From an uncultured Porphyromonadaceae bacterium (lineage in GTDB: Bacteria; Bacteroidota; Bacteroidia; Bacteroidales; CAMTPD01), in assembly GCA_947074265.1 (NCBI GenBank), contig CAMTPD010000075.1, positions 1 to 6,843 on the forward strand: 6,843 bases of DNA, in the 5' to 3' direction. This document shows, piece after piece, positions 1 to 6,013 of this stretch. Under the pieces are notes generated by a model. The model was not told where the DNA came from. It ran no database searches and worked only from the letters and a program-made list of their open reading frames with translations. Each line of letters starts with the position of its first letter. Position 1 is the first letter of the stretch. The position numbers and the translations under genes are program-made.

Positions 1-50
1 GATCTACACCAGGACGTACACTCTTTCCCTACACGACGCTCTTCCGATCT
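1..50. other. Illumina sequencing adapter (P5 end, i5 index, Read 1 primer), not genomic
   Basis: Bases 1-9 (GATCTACAC) are the tail of the Illumina P5 oligonucleotide, bases 10-17 (CAGGACGT) match an eight-base TruSeq HT i5 index (D507 as I remember the list), and bases 18-50 are the 33-base TruSeq Read 1 primer ending in CTTCCGATCT. The three parts follow one another in the exact order of a finished library molecule. This is untrimmed adapter assembled onto a contig end, so genomic sequence starts at base 51. Read on the minus strand it encodes the well-known contaminant peptide GRASCRERV. Confidence 0.98.
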
Positions 51-522
51 CGAGTAAATCCTTCATTACATGTACCAAACTGTATATTTCTTTTGGTATA
101 TCATTATCGATCTGATCTTTTACAGTTAGATAAACAGAGTCGGCATTTGTTGTTAATGCAAACGAATGTATAAAGTCAGAAGTCGGCTTTCCCTCAAATC
201 CATAAGAAGGCATAAGATCCTTTTGTCGCAACGATTCGAAGATCGAATTTTTTAGAAGTTCGCTTTCTTTCTCAGATAATACAATGTGGAGTGTTTTGGG
301 CTTATAGTCTGAATTATTCTTGTTCCAAAATAAATCGTGCTCCGTTATCTCAAAAGAATTGGTATGATTAAAAGTGCAAGTTTGTTTGTATACGCCGGGC
401 GATTCGAGTGTATAAGTAAACTCAAAAGGAGTATTGTGTGATGCTTCGGGCATTACAAACGCATAGATCAATACCGAGTATACAACTAATACGACCAGAC
501 TTATAATTGTGATTCGTTTCAT
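51..522 (-). CDS. Hypothetical membrane-anchored protein, C-terminus missing (contig edge)
   Basis: Minus-strand reading frame starting with ATG at 522 and open to the contig edge. Only the first 157 codons are genomic. The codon spanning bases 51-49 is a junction codon, and the remaining apparent residues (IGRASCRERVYVLV) and the stop come from adapter sequence, so the true C-terminus is unknown. Residues 4-24 are strongly hydrophobic after MKR, which fits a signal peptide or an N-terminal membrane anchor. No lipobox cysteine follows it. The rest is a soluble, charged region with alternating strand-like and helical stretches (residues about 75-157) and no motif I recognise. It is transcribed divergently from the tricorn-like protease gene. 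A weak -7-like box (TGAATTTG on the minus strand, 566-559) is the only promoter candidate I see. The reading frame and signal sequence make it a believable gene, but I assign no function. Confidence 0.75.
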
Positions 523-598
523 CCTGTCTCATCAATTAAGTATTCGTCGCACAATATACAAATTCATATTTGATTAAGTAATTAATGTGGAATTTATT

Positions 599-606
599 TA
601 GATTTG
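599..606 (+). promoter_or_regulatory. Putative -7 box of the tricorn-like protease gene
   Basis: TAGATTTG matches the Bacteroidota -7 consensus TAnnTTTG exactly and lies 24 bases before the ATG at 631. I see no good -33 box at the usual distance (a TTTG at 569-572 is 26 bp away, too far), so the promoter is only partly supported. If it is real, it overlaps the in-frame TTG at 604, which rules that codon out as the start and supports the ATG at 631. Confidence 0.4.
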
Positions 607-630
607 TGTATTCTAATTAAACTACACGCA

Positions 631-3600
631 ATGAAAAAACAAATTGTAACCTCTTTGTTCTCCATGCTAGCTTTGCCCGGTATTTTTGCTGTCACCACGG
701 GCGAAGCCAGACTGCTTCGTTTTCCTTCGACCAATGGTTCGGAGATTGTATTCTCCTATGCCGGAGACTTGTACACAGTGCCGGTATCGGGAGGAGAAGC
801 CCGACGTCTTACTTCTTTCGTAGGATACGAGATGTTTCCGAAGTTCTCGCCCGATGGAAAAACCATAGCCTTTACAGGGCAGTACGATGGTAATACCGAA
901 GTGTATACCATGCCTGCTCGTGGTGGAGAGCCGCTTCGAATTACATACACAGCAACCAACAAACGCGACGATCTGGGCGATAGAATGGGGCCAAATAATA
1001 TCGTTACCGGCTGGACGCCCGATGGTTCTCGTATTGTATACCGCAATCGCATCAGCGACGGATTCTCGGGTAAGCTTTACGAAGTAAATAAAGAAGGCGG
1101 ACTCTCTGAGGTGATTCCATTGCCCGAGGGCGGTTTCTGCTCGTACTCACCCGATGGAAAGCAGCTCGCATACAACCGGGTGATGCGTGAGTTTCGTACC
1201 TGGAAACATTACAAAGGAGGCATGGCCGATGATGTATGGATTTACAATCCGGCAGCCAAGACCGTAACAAACATAACCGACAATGTAGCACAAGACATTT
1301 TCCCTATGTGGATTGGCGACGAGGTGTATTTCATCTCCGATCGTGATAAAATCATGAATTTGTTTGTGTACAATACCAAACCCAAGCAAACCTCTAAAGT
1401 TACCGACTTTAAAGAATACGACATCAAGTTTCCGAGTAGTCATGGCAATACCATCGTATTCGAAAATGGCGGATACATTTATACCTACAATACCGATACC
1501 AAGAAAGCCGAGAAAGTCGATATCTCGCTTGCATCAGACAACGCCTTGGCTCGCAATGAAATCAAAGACGGAGCCAATTATGTAACGGCCGTGAGTGTGT
1601 CGCCCAATGGTGAGCGCATGGCAATAACCTCTCGCGGAGAAGTGTTTGATGTTCCGGTAAATAAAGGCGTAACTAAAAACATAACCCGTACTCCGGGAGC
1701 ACACGAGCGTATGGCACGCTGGTCGCCCGATGGAAAAAGCGTTGCTTATGTGTCGGATGCAACAGGCGAAACAGAGGTATATCTACGAGACGTAGCTACG
1801 GGCAAGGTTTCGCAGCTAACGAAAAACAACGATACGTATATCAACTCCCTTACTTGGAGCAACGATGCCAAGAAACTTGCCGTTACCGATCGCAAGAATA
1901 GAATCAAACTCATTGATGTTCCATCCGGAAGTGTTACCACTTTGCTCGAAACTCCAATAGGTGTGGCTCGAGGTATCAACTTCTCGCCAGATAACAACTG
2001 GATTACCTATTCGCGCGAAAGCGACAACAACTTCTCCATTGTTTATGCCTTAAACCTGGCCGATAAAAAAGAAATTCCTATTACCGCCAAATGGTATAGT
2101 TCGTATAGCCCGGTATTCAGTACCGATGGCAAATACATTGTGTTTACATCGGCACGAGACTTTAATCCTACCTACGGACAGCTCGAATGGAATCACGTAT
2201 ATAATAATATGGGTGGTGTATACATTGCATTGCTTTCGAAAGATACACCTTCGCCTTTTCTCGAAAAGGATAGCGAGGCAATTACAAAAGATAGCGATAC
2301 CGCAGCAAAAGATGGTGCGAATGCCAAAGCATATCAGCCTTCGAATGTAGTAAAGATCGATGCCGATGGTATGGATCAACGCATCGTAAAACTGCCGTTG
2401 CCAGCCGGTTATTATGGTAATTTCTATTCCGATGGCAATACGATTCTTTATAGCACACAAGGGGGAACGAAGATCTATAACCTGAAGAATCAGAAGGAGG
2501 ATTTGGTTGCCGATGCCGGTATGATCGTGACTCCCGGTAGCAAGAAAGCTGTGTTTGAGCGCGGAAATCAATACTTTGTAACCGATATTCCTTCGGGTTC
2601 AATCGCTCTATCTTCACCGGTGAATCTATCCGATATGAAGATTCCGGTAGACTATACGGCCGAATGGGCACAGATCTTTGATGAAGCATGGCGTGCCTAT
2701 CGCGATGGTTTCTATTTGGAAAACATGCACGGAATCGATTGGGATGCCGTAAAGAAACGTTACGAGGTATTGGTACCTTATGCCAAGACGCGTCTCGATC
2801 TCAACTACATTATTGGAGAGATGATTGGCGAGTTGGGAGTAGGGCATGCCTATGTGAATCCGGGCGAAACGCAACGTCCAGCACGCATGGCAACCGGAAT
2901 GCTAGGGGCAGAGGTCTCTCGAGATAAGAGCGGATTCTTCAAGTTGGAAGAGATAATACCGGGAGCTTCTTGGAGTGACGAGCTTCGTTCGCCTCTTACC
3001 GAAGCCGGTGTAGATGCACACAAAGGAGACTACATCATTTCCATCGACGGGGTACCTACCAATACGCTAAAAGATATGTATGTTCTGCTCGTAGGGAAGG
3101 CCAATGTGCCTACCGAGATTATGCTCAACAGTAAGCCGCAACTTGCCGGAGCGCGCAAGGTTGTGATCACACCTCTAGCCGAAGAGCATTCGTTGTATCA
3201 CTACAATTGGGTGCAAAAGAACATCGAAAAGGTAGATAAAGCAACCAACGGCAAAGTGGGATATGTATATATTCCGGATATGGGACCGGAGGGGTTGAAT
3301 CAATTCTCTCGTTACTTCTATCCGCAGTTGGATAAAGAAGCCCTGATTATCGACGACCGAGCTAATGGCGGTGGTAATGTTTCGCCGATGATCTTGGAGC
3401 GTTTGGCCCGAGAGCCATACCGACTTACCATGGGGCGTGGTACTTCGAAGATCGGAACCATTCCGAATGCGACACTCGTAGGACCAAAGGTTTGTTTGAT
3501 CAACAAGTATTCGGCATCCGATGGCGACCTTTTCCCTTGGGGATTCAAAGCGTTGGGTCTGGGCAAGTTGGTAGGAACACGTACCTGGGGAGGTGTAATC

Positions 3601-3864
3601 GGTATCAGCGGTTCGCTTCCTTATATGGACGGAACGGATATCAGAGTACCATTCTTTACAAGTTACGACCCTAAAACCGGCAATTGGATTATTGAAAACC
3701 ATGGTGTAGACCCAGATATCTTGATCGATAATGATCCGATCAAAGAGTGGGCTGGCGAAGACCAACAACTCGATAAAGCAATTGAAGTGATCATGCAGGA
3801 TCTTAAAAATAGGAAGCCTCTTCCGGGAGCTCCGGCACCGAGGGTAGCGGGCAAAAATTATTAA
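631..3864 (+). CDS. Exported tricorn-family serine protease (S41, PD40 propeller and PDZ)
   Basis: A 1077-residue homologue of archaeal tricorn protease, about the family's full length. Residues 1-20 (MKKQ, hydrophobic core, ending GIFA) form a signal peptide, so it should act in the periplasm on peptides; this location is inferred. Repeats of the form W/F-SPDG-K-(I/V)-A-(Y/F) near residues 69, 127, 170, 322, 362, 449 and 494 are PD40/WD40-like blades of the N-terminal propellers. Residues about 540-574 are a low-complexity charged linker. The helical C1 region starts near 679, a PDZ domain covers about 757-840, and the S41 core about 876-1060. The expected catalytic residues are present: His739 (GVGHAY), Ser963-Asp964 (SASDGD) and Glu1022 (ENHGVDPD), matching tricorn His746, Ser965, Asp966 and Glu1023. 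The residue before the His is Gly738, where tricorn has Ser745. The start is the ATG at 631; an upstream in-frame TTG at 604 would spoil the signal peptide and lies in the putative promoter. No neighbour is co-transcribed. Confidence 0.95.
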   Translation: MKKQIVTSLFSMLALPGIFAVTTGEARLLRFPSTNGSEIVFSYAGDLYTVPVSGGEARRLTSFVGYEMFPKFSPDGKTIAFTGQYDGNTEVYTMPARGGEPLRITYTATNKRDDLGDRMGPNNIVTGWTPDGSRIVYRNRISDGFSGKLYEVNKEGGLSEVIPLPEGGFCSYSPDGKQLAYNRVMREFRTWKHYKGGMADDVWIYNPAAKTVTNITDNVAQDIFPMWIGDEVYFISDRDKIMNLFVYNTKPKQTSKVTDFKEYDIKFPSSHGNTIVFENGGYIYTYNTDTKKAEKVDISLASDNALARNEIKDGANYVTAVSVSPNGERMAITSRGEVFDVPVNKGVTKNITRTPGAHERMARWSPDGKSVAYVSDATGETEVYLRDVATGKVSQLTKNNDTYINSLTWSNDAKKLAVTDRKNRIKLIDVPSGSVTTLLETPIGVARGINFSPDNNWITYSRESDNNFSIVYALNLADKKEIPITAKWYSSYSPVFSTDGKYIVFTSARDFNPTYGQLEWNHVYNNMGGVYIALLSKDTPSPFLEKDSEAITKDSDTAAKDGANAKAYQPSNVVKIDADGMDQRIVKLPLPAGYYGNFYSDGNTILYSTQGGTKIYNLKNQKEDLVADAGMIVTPGSKKAVFERGNQYFVTDIPSGSIALSSPVNLSDMKIPVDYTAEWAQIFDEAWRAYRDGFYLENMHGIDWDAVKKRYEVLVPYAKTRLDLNYIIGEMIGELGVGHAYVNPGETQRPARMATGMLGAEVSRDKSGFFKLEEIIPGASWSDELRSPLTEAGVDAHKGDYIISIDGVPTNTLKDMYVLLVGKANVPTEIMLNSKPQLAGARKVVITPLAEEHSLYHYNWVQKNIEKVDKATNGKVGYVYIPDMGPEGLNQFSRYFYPQLDKEALIIDDRANGGGNVSPMILERLAREPYRLTMGRGTSKIGTIPNATLVGPKVCLINKYSASDGDLFPWGFKALGLGKLVGTRTWGGVIGISGSLPYMDGTDIRVPFFTSYDPKTGNWIIENHGVDPDILIDNDPIKEWAGEDQQLDKAIEVIMQDLKNRKPLPGAPAPRVAGKNY

Positions 3865-3875
3865 TCTTCTTATTT

Positions 3876-4027
3876 GTTCTTTTTCTTTTCGGCAGCGAAA
3901 AGAAGAAAGAACCAAAAAGAAAAGCTGCCGGCTACCGCTTCGAGGCTACTGCACTTCGGGCGCTCGGCGAAGGAAAAAGAACGCTCTACGGCTTTGCCTC
4001 CGTTTGAACGGCTTTTTCCTTTTCGCC
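3876..4027. repeat. Hairpin-rich intergenic element, likely a dispersed repeat
   Basis: Two long imperfect palindromes lie side by side downstream of the protease gene. The first pairs 3876-3890 with 3897-3912 (15 bp, one bulged base, six-base loop GGCAGC). The second pairs 3966-3979 with 4012-4027 (14 bp with a two-base bulge). In addition CGGCAGC at 3890-3896 is complementary to GCTGCCG at 3924-3930, giving an alternative fold that excludes the first hairpin. The sequence is strongly purine/pyrimidine biased and unlike the flanking gene. Neither hairpin is followed by a T tract, so it is not a standard intrinsic terminator. Similar lysine/arginine-rich pseudo-coding stretches occur between genes in other Bacteroidales, so I infer a multicopy element; one window cannot show copy number. 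Confidence 0.55.
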
Positions 4028-4107
4028 TTTGCCCTCGTTTTGTATACGCCTCTACGCTAAAGGCCGGAAATAAGAGATACATGGCTGGCAACAGACGAAT
4101 CTTTTAA

Positions 4108-4261
4108 GTCATAGCGAAAGCTCTAAAAAGTTATAACGGAGAGTTCCAAAAGTTATAGCAGAGAAGTCTGAATGTTATAACGAAGAGTTCCAACAATTAT
4201 AGTGGAGAGTTTCGGATGTTATAACGAAGAGTTTCAAACGTTATTGGCAGATGGTATTTGA
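4108..4261. repeat. Degenerate tandem repeat, seven units of exactly 22 bp
   Basis: Units begin at 4108, 4130, 4152, 4174, 4196, 4218 and 4240, with no insertion or deletion between them. The best units read GTTATAACGRAGAGTTYC followed by four A-rich bases. Units 2 and 4 agree at 20 of 22 positions and units 4 and 6 at 19 of 22, while units 1 and 7 at the edges are more diverged. There are no spacers, so it is not a CRISPR array. The period is not a multiple of three, which argues against a coding repeat. Twenty-two base pairs is close to two helical turns, so each GTTATAAC core faces the same side of the DNA. Its role is unknown. Confidence 0.85.
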
Positions 4262-4272
4262 TTGGTGAAACC

Positions 4273-4304
4273 AACATAAATAAAACAGGACAATACAATA
4301 AAAC
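4273..4304. repeat. 32-bp direct repeat, copy A
   Basis: This copy starts AACATAAATA and contains ACAGGACAATACAATAAA. It matches 4341-4372 at 30 of 32 positions, with start points 68 bp apart. It lies between the 22-bp tandem array and the terminator of the convergent lipoprotein gene. No coding or known mobile-element feature accompanies it. Confidence 0.85.
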
Positions 4305-4340
4305 ACTGTCTTTTCGTTTAGTATGCTTGCCCGAATTATT

Positions 4341-4372
4341 AACATAAATACAACAGGACAATACAATAAACC
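4341..4372. repeat. 32-bp direct repeat, copy B
   Basis: This is the second copy of the repeat at 4273-4304, differing at two positions (A to C in both cases). Its last bases run into the left arm of the terminator stem at 4365-4374. Copy A has no comparable stem after it, so only one copy carries a terminator. Confidence 0.85.
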
Positions 4373-4402
4373 CCGGCCTCTACCAAGAAGCTGGGGTTTA
4401 TT
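4365..4402 (-). terminator. Intrinsic terminator between convergent genes, mainly for the DUF4476 lipoprotein
   Basis: AATAAACCCC (4365-4374) pairs perfectly with GGGGTTTATT (4393-4402). The stem continues inward with a G-T wobble and two further G-C pairs around a 12-base loop. The A-rich 5' arm and T-rich 3' arm let it work in both directions. It lies 34 bases past the stop of the minus-strand lipoprotein gene and may also stop read-through from the protease gene on the other side. Confidence 0.75.
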
Positions 4403-4436
4403 ATTATAATAGCTATTGTAAACGATCGATTTGTTT

Positions 4437-5081
4437 TTAGTGTCTTTTCCTGATGATGCCTTCGATGTAGTTTTCTGCTTTCTCCTTCGAGCTCAAGAAG
4501 GTAAGTGCTTTCAATACTTGCTTGAAGTTTTCGAAATCGCAGATATATGGTCCCATGATATACAAAACCTCCAGTTTGTCGTCGTCAAAAGAGAAGAGGT
4601 TCATCATGCGAGCTACTTCTGCACAAGTGAAGCTACCGTTGGTAACACCGATGCGAAGCGTCTTTAATTTGCCATCTTTAAATGATTCAGACTTTACGTT
4701 ATTGTAGAGTTGTTCGAAACGATTTGGTCTGGCAGGAATTACCACAGGGCCTGGTCCTACAATTACACCAACGTTCGAGTTGTTGGGAGCTGCAGGCGCC
4801 GGTTCGCTAAACGAGTCCATGCTCACAACACGTCCTTTCTTAAAGGTTATAATCGAGACTTTATATTCTCTTCCCGAATTAGTCAGCGATTTATACTCCC
4901 ATTGCTCTTGATAGTCGTCGAAGCTTCGGTGAGTTGGTTTTCCCATGAGGGTGGTCACTTCTTCCTTCGTCATACCCGATTCTACCTGCAATGCTTTGTT
5001 GGTTTCGTAAAAAAGAGATCCGCAAGAGGTGAATGTAACAACGATGATTCCTATCATTAAGGTTTTAAATAGATTACTCAT
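4437..5081 (-). CDS. Lipoprotein with BamE/SmpA-like region and C-terminal DUF4476
   Basis: A 214-residue predicted lipoprotein. A hydrophobic signal sequence (residues 5-19) ends in TFTSC-GS, so Cys20 is the likely lipidated residue, and the mature protein should be attached to an envelope membrane. Residues about 33-91 resemble the BamE/SmpA/OmlA fold: VESGMTKEEVTTLMGKPTHR is the usual 'G-M-t-xx-eV-xxllGkP' signature, followed by WEYK and a strand rich in valine. A Pro/Asn/Val-rich linker covers about 92-118. Residues about 119-210 (FKDGKLKTLRIG, FTCAEVARMMNLFSFDDDKLEVLY, then a helical end) match what I know of DUF4476, a Bacteroidota-enriched domain of unknown function. The BamE-like part suggests an envelope role, but this is inference; no outer-membrane assembly genes are nearby. 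The gene has its own promoter and terminator. The start is the ATG at 5081, immediately before the signal sequence. Confidence 0.88.
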   Translation of the reverse strand: MSNLFKTLMIGIIVVTFTSCGSLFYETNKALQVESGMTKEEVTTLMGKPTHRSFDDYQEQWEYKSLTNSGREYKVSIITFKKGRVVSMDSFSEPAPAAPNNSNVGVIVGPGPVVIPARPNRFEQLYNNVKSESFKDGKLKTLRIGVTNGSFTCAEVARMMNLFSFDDDKLEVLYIMGPYICDFENFKQVLKALTFLSSKEKAENYIEGIIRKRH

Positions 5082-5116
5082 ACAAATTCATTTGTGGTTG
5101 GTTAATATGTTTTTTG

Positions 5117-5147
5117 CAAAACTATGCAATTAAATCAAACCAGCAAG
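5117..5147 (-). promoter_or_regulatory. Promoter of the DUF4476 lipoprotein gene
   Basis: On the minus strand CTTGCTGG (its CTTG at 5147-5144) is followed after 19 bp by TAGTTTTG (5124-5117), an exact match to the Bacteroidota -7 consensus TAnnTTTG. Transcription would begin near 5110, leaving a leader of about 29 bases before the ATG at 5081. The same TTGCT -33 sequence occurs before dps and before the riboswitch in this window, which strengthens the call. Confidence 0.55.
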
Positions 5148-5149
5148 TC

Positions 5150-5184
5150 TTTGTATCATTGCAATAAAAATAATTGTAATTTAG
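5150..5184 (+). promoter_or_regulatory. Possible promoter of the YchJ-family gene
   Basis: TTTG at 5150-5153 and TAATTTAG at 5177-5184 (one mismatch to TAnnTTTG) are 23 bp apart, slightly longer than usual. The predicted start site is near 5191, giving a short leader to the ATG at 5210. The -33 box lies only two bases from the -33 box of the divergent lipoprotein promoter, forming a small inverted CAAG/TTTG motif at 5144-5153. Confidence 0.35.
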
Positions 5185-5209
5185 CACTGGTAATAAGAAA
5201 ATACACGAT

Positions 5210-5605
5210 ATGGAACAATTATGCCCTTGCGGCTCACAAAATACGTACGACGCATGTTGCGGTGCAATCATTGAGGGGAGAATAGCCGCTCCTACGGCAG
5301 AGCGATTGATGCGATCACGTTATACTGCATTTACAAAAGCCGATGCCGATTACTTGATGAAAAGCTGGCATTCGTCTACACGTCCGCTTAGCGACAAAGC
5401 AGACATCAAGCGTTGGGCAAAATCAGTCAAATGGGTTAAACTCGAAATCCTAAAGAAAGAGAAAGGAGAGGAGGGTGACACTACCGGAATGGTAACGTTC
5501 AGAGCATTATTTATGGAACGTGGCACGGTAGATCAAATAAAGGAAGAGTCGATCTTTGAAAAAGAGAACGGCGAATGGGTCTACGTTTCGGGAAAACATT
5601 TCTAA
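5210..5605 (+). CDS. YchJ-family (UPF0225) protein with N-terminal SEC-C zinc motif
   Basis: A 131-residue cytoplasmic protein with no signal peptide. Residues 5-17 contain CPCGSQ...CC, a SEC-C motif like the one at the SecA C-terminus; Cys5, Cys7, Cys16 and Cys17 are the likely zinc ligands (many SEC-C motifs use C-C plus C-H/C). Residues about 27-130 form the YchJ-like middle domain: the stretch APTAERLMRSRYTAF, then DYLMKSWHSSTRP and a closing WVYVSGKHF strand, with an NTF2-like fold known for the family. E. coli YchJ is about 150 residues and has a second SEC-C motif at its C-terminus; here the protein ends after the middle domain, so only the N-terminal motif is present. The molecular function of the family is unknown. 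The gene stands alone between a divergent lipoprotein gene and a convergent ywbE. The start is the only sensible ATG, directly before the SEC-C motif. Confidence 0.92.
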   Translation: MEQLCPCGSQNTYDACCGAIIEGRIAAPTAERLMRSRYTAFTKADADYLMKSWHSSTRPLSDKADIKRWAKSVKWVKLEILKKEKGEEGDTTGMVTFRALFMERGTVDQIKEESIFEKENGEWVYVSGKHF

Positions 5606-5652
5606 AGTAGCATCTCCATTCATACCTAGTAAGGTGTAGAAATAAAGTAAGT

Positions 5653-5703
5653 GAAGAAGGAATCGTCAGGTCGGCATCTGACGATTCCTTCTTCGTTAGT
5701 TTT
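5653..5703 (+). terminator. Strong hairpin terminator after the YchJ-family gene
   Basis: Bases 5653-5669 and 5678-5694 form a perfect 17-bp stem (GAAGAAGGAATCGTCAG on the left) with an eight-base loop, followed by GTTAG and TTTT at 5700-5703. It lies 48 bases past the stop codon. On the minus strand the stem is followed by a T-rich run as well, so it probably works in both directions between the convergent genes. Confidence 0.75.
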
Positions 5704-5737
5704 AAATCGTCAGGTGCCGACCTGACGATTTGGTTTT
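5704..5737. terminator. Second hairpin, convergent terminator toward ywbE
   Basis: AAATCGTCAGGT (5704-5715) pairs perfectly with ACCTGACGATTT (5720-5731), 12 bp around the tetraloop GCCG, followed by TGGTTTT on the plus strand. On the minus strand it lies about 20 bases past the ywbE stop and is followed by AAAACTAACG, so it has no T tract there. It carries the same ATCGTCAG core as the preceding hairpin. Confidence 0.6.
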
Positions 5738-5751
5738 CGTATAGATTAAAA

Positions 5752-5967
5752 CTACTCGTCCCAATCTTCGAGAATTTCCTTCACACGTCCTACTTCGCCC
5801 GTATCGAGTTGCACTTTGATTCCATGCGGATGATTGGGCGATTTGGTAAGCAATCGTTTGATAATACCTTCGGTAAGTTCGCCCGTACGTTGATCTGCTT
5901 TCAGCACGATATTAACCAACTGCCCCGGTCTTACATTGCTACGTTTGCGTCCGTCCAGATTTGTCAT
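5752..5967 (-). CDS. ywbE: YwbE-family protein (DUF2196)
   Basis: A 71-residue protein matching the small YwbE family, known in Bacillus subtilis and widespread in bacteria. The conserved core is visible along nearly its whole length: PGQLVNIVLKADQRTGELTEG (residues 14-34), a short helix with LLTKS, NHPHGIKVQLDTGEVGRVKEI (residues 45-65), and an acidic tail DWDE. The pattern of short strands and glycines suggests a small beta-barrel, perhaps KOW/OB-like, but that is inference, and no biochemical function is established for the family as far as I know. It has no signal peptide and should be cytoplasmic. It is a single gene, convergent with the YchJ-family gene and downstream of dps in the same direction, but a terminator lies between dps and it, so it is probably not in an operon with dps. 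Start at the ATG at 5967. Confidence 0.93.
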   Translation of the reverse strand: MTNLDGRKRSNVRPGQLVNIVLKADQRTGELTEGIIKRLLTKSPNHPHGIKVQLDTGEVGRVKEILEDWDE

Positions 5968-5981
5968 ATTTCTTTTTGTGA

Positions 5982-6013
5982 GCGAAGGTAACCATAATCA
6001 TAAAAGCAAACAA
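5982..6013 (-). promoter_or_regulatory. Possible ywbE promoter
   Basis: On the minus strand TTTG (6013-6010) is followed after 20 bp by TACCTTCG (5989-5982), one mismatch from TAnnTTTG. The implied leader is short (about 8 bases). The -33 box lies in the T-rich tail of the dps terminator, so dps termination and ywbE initiation would share bases. The -7 variant ending TTCG also precedes dps. Confidence 0.35.

Noticed and set aside
604..630. TTG start adding nine residues to the protease
   Set aside because: The TTG lies inside the putative -7 box, and the extension MCILIKLHA precedes a textbook signal peptide that begins at the ATG at 631.
2050..2571. Minus-strand open frame of 173 codons inside the protease gene
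   Set aside because: It is antisense to the propeller and linker region of a clear gene and has no signal of its own. It is a shadow frame.
3876..3912. Intrinsic terminator of the protease gene
   Set aside because: The stem is AT/purine rich and is followed by CAAAAAGAAAA on the plus strand, without a T tract. It may slow polymerase, but I do not call it a terminator.
3175..3915. Long minus-strand open frame of 246 codons under the protease gene
   Set aside because: It is antisense to the highly conserved S41 core of the protease, has no domain, and its residue pattern (many Arg, Ser, Cys, Ile) is that of a shadow frame.
3870..4091. Open frame of 73 codons on the minus strand in the same region
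   Set aside because: It also starts with TTG and mirrors the palindromic composition of the repeat. Both strands being open follows from the low-complexity palindromes.
3874..4107. Open frame of 77 codons on the plus strand, rich in Lys, Arg and Phe
   Set aside because: It begins with TTG, overlaps an equally open frame on the other strand, lies wholly in the hairpin-rich element, and has no recognisable domain or promoter. I treat it as repeat sequence, not a gene.
4108..4261. CRISPR array
   Set aside because: The units follow one another directly with no unique spacers, and 22 bp is the full period. It is a tandem repeat.
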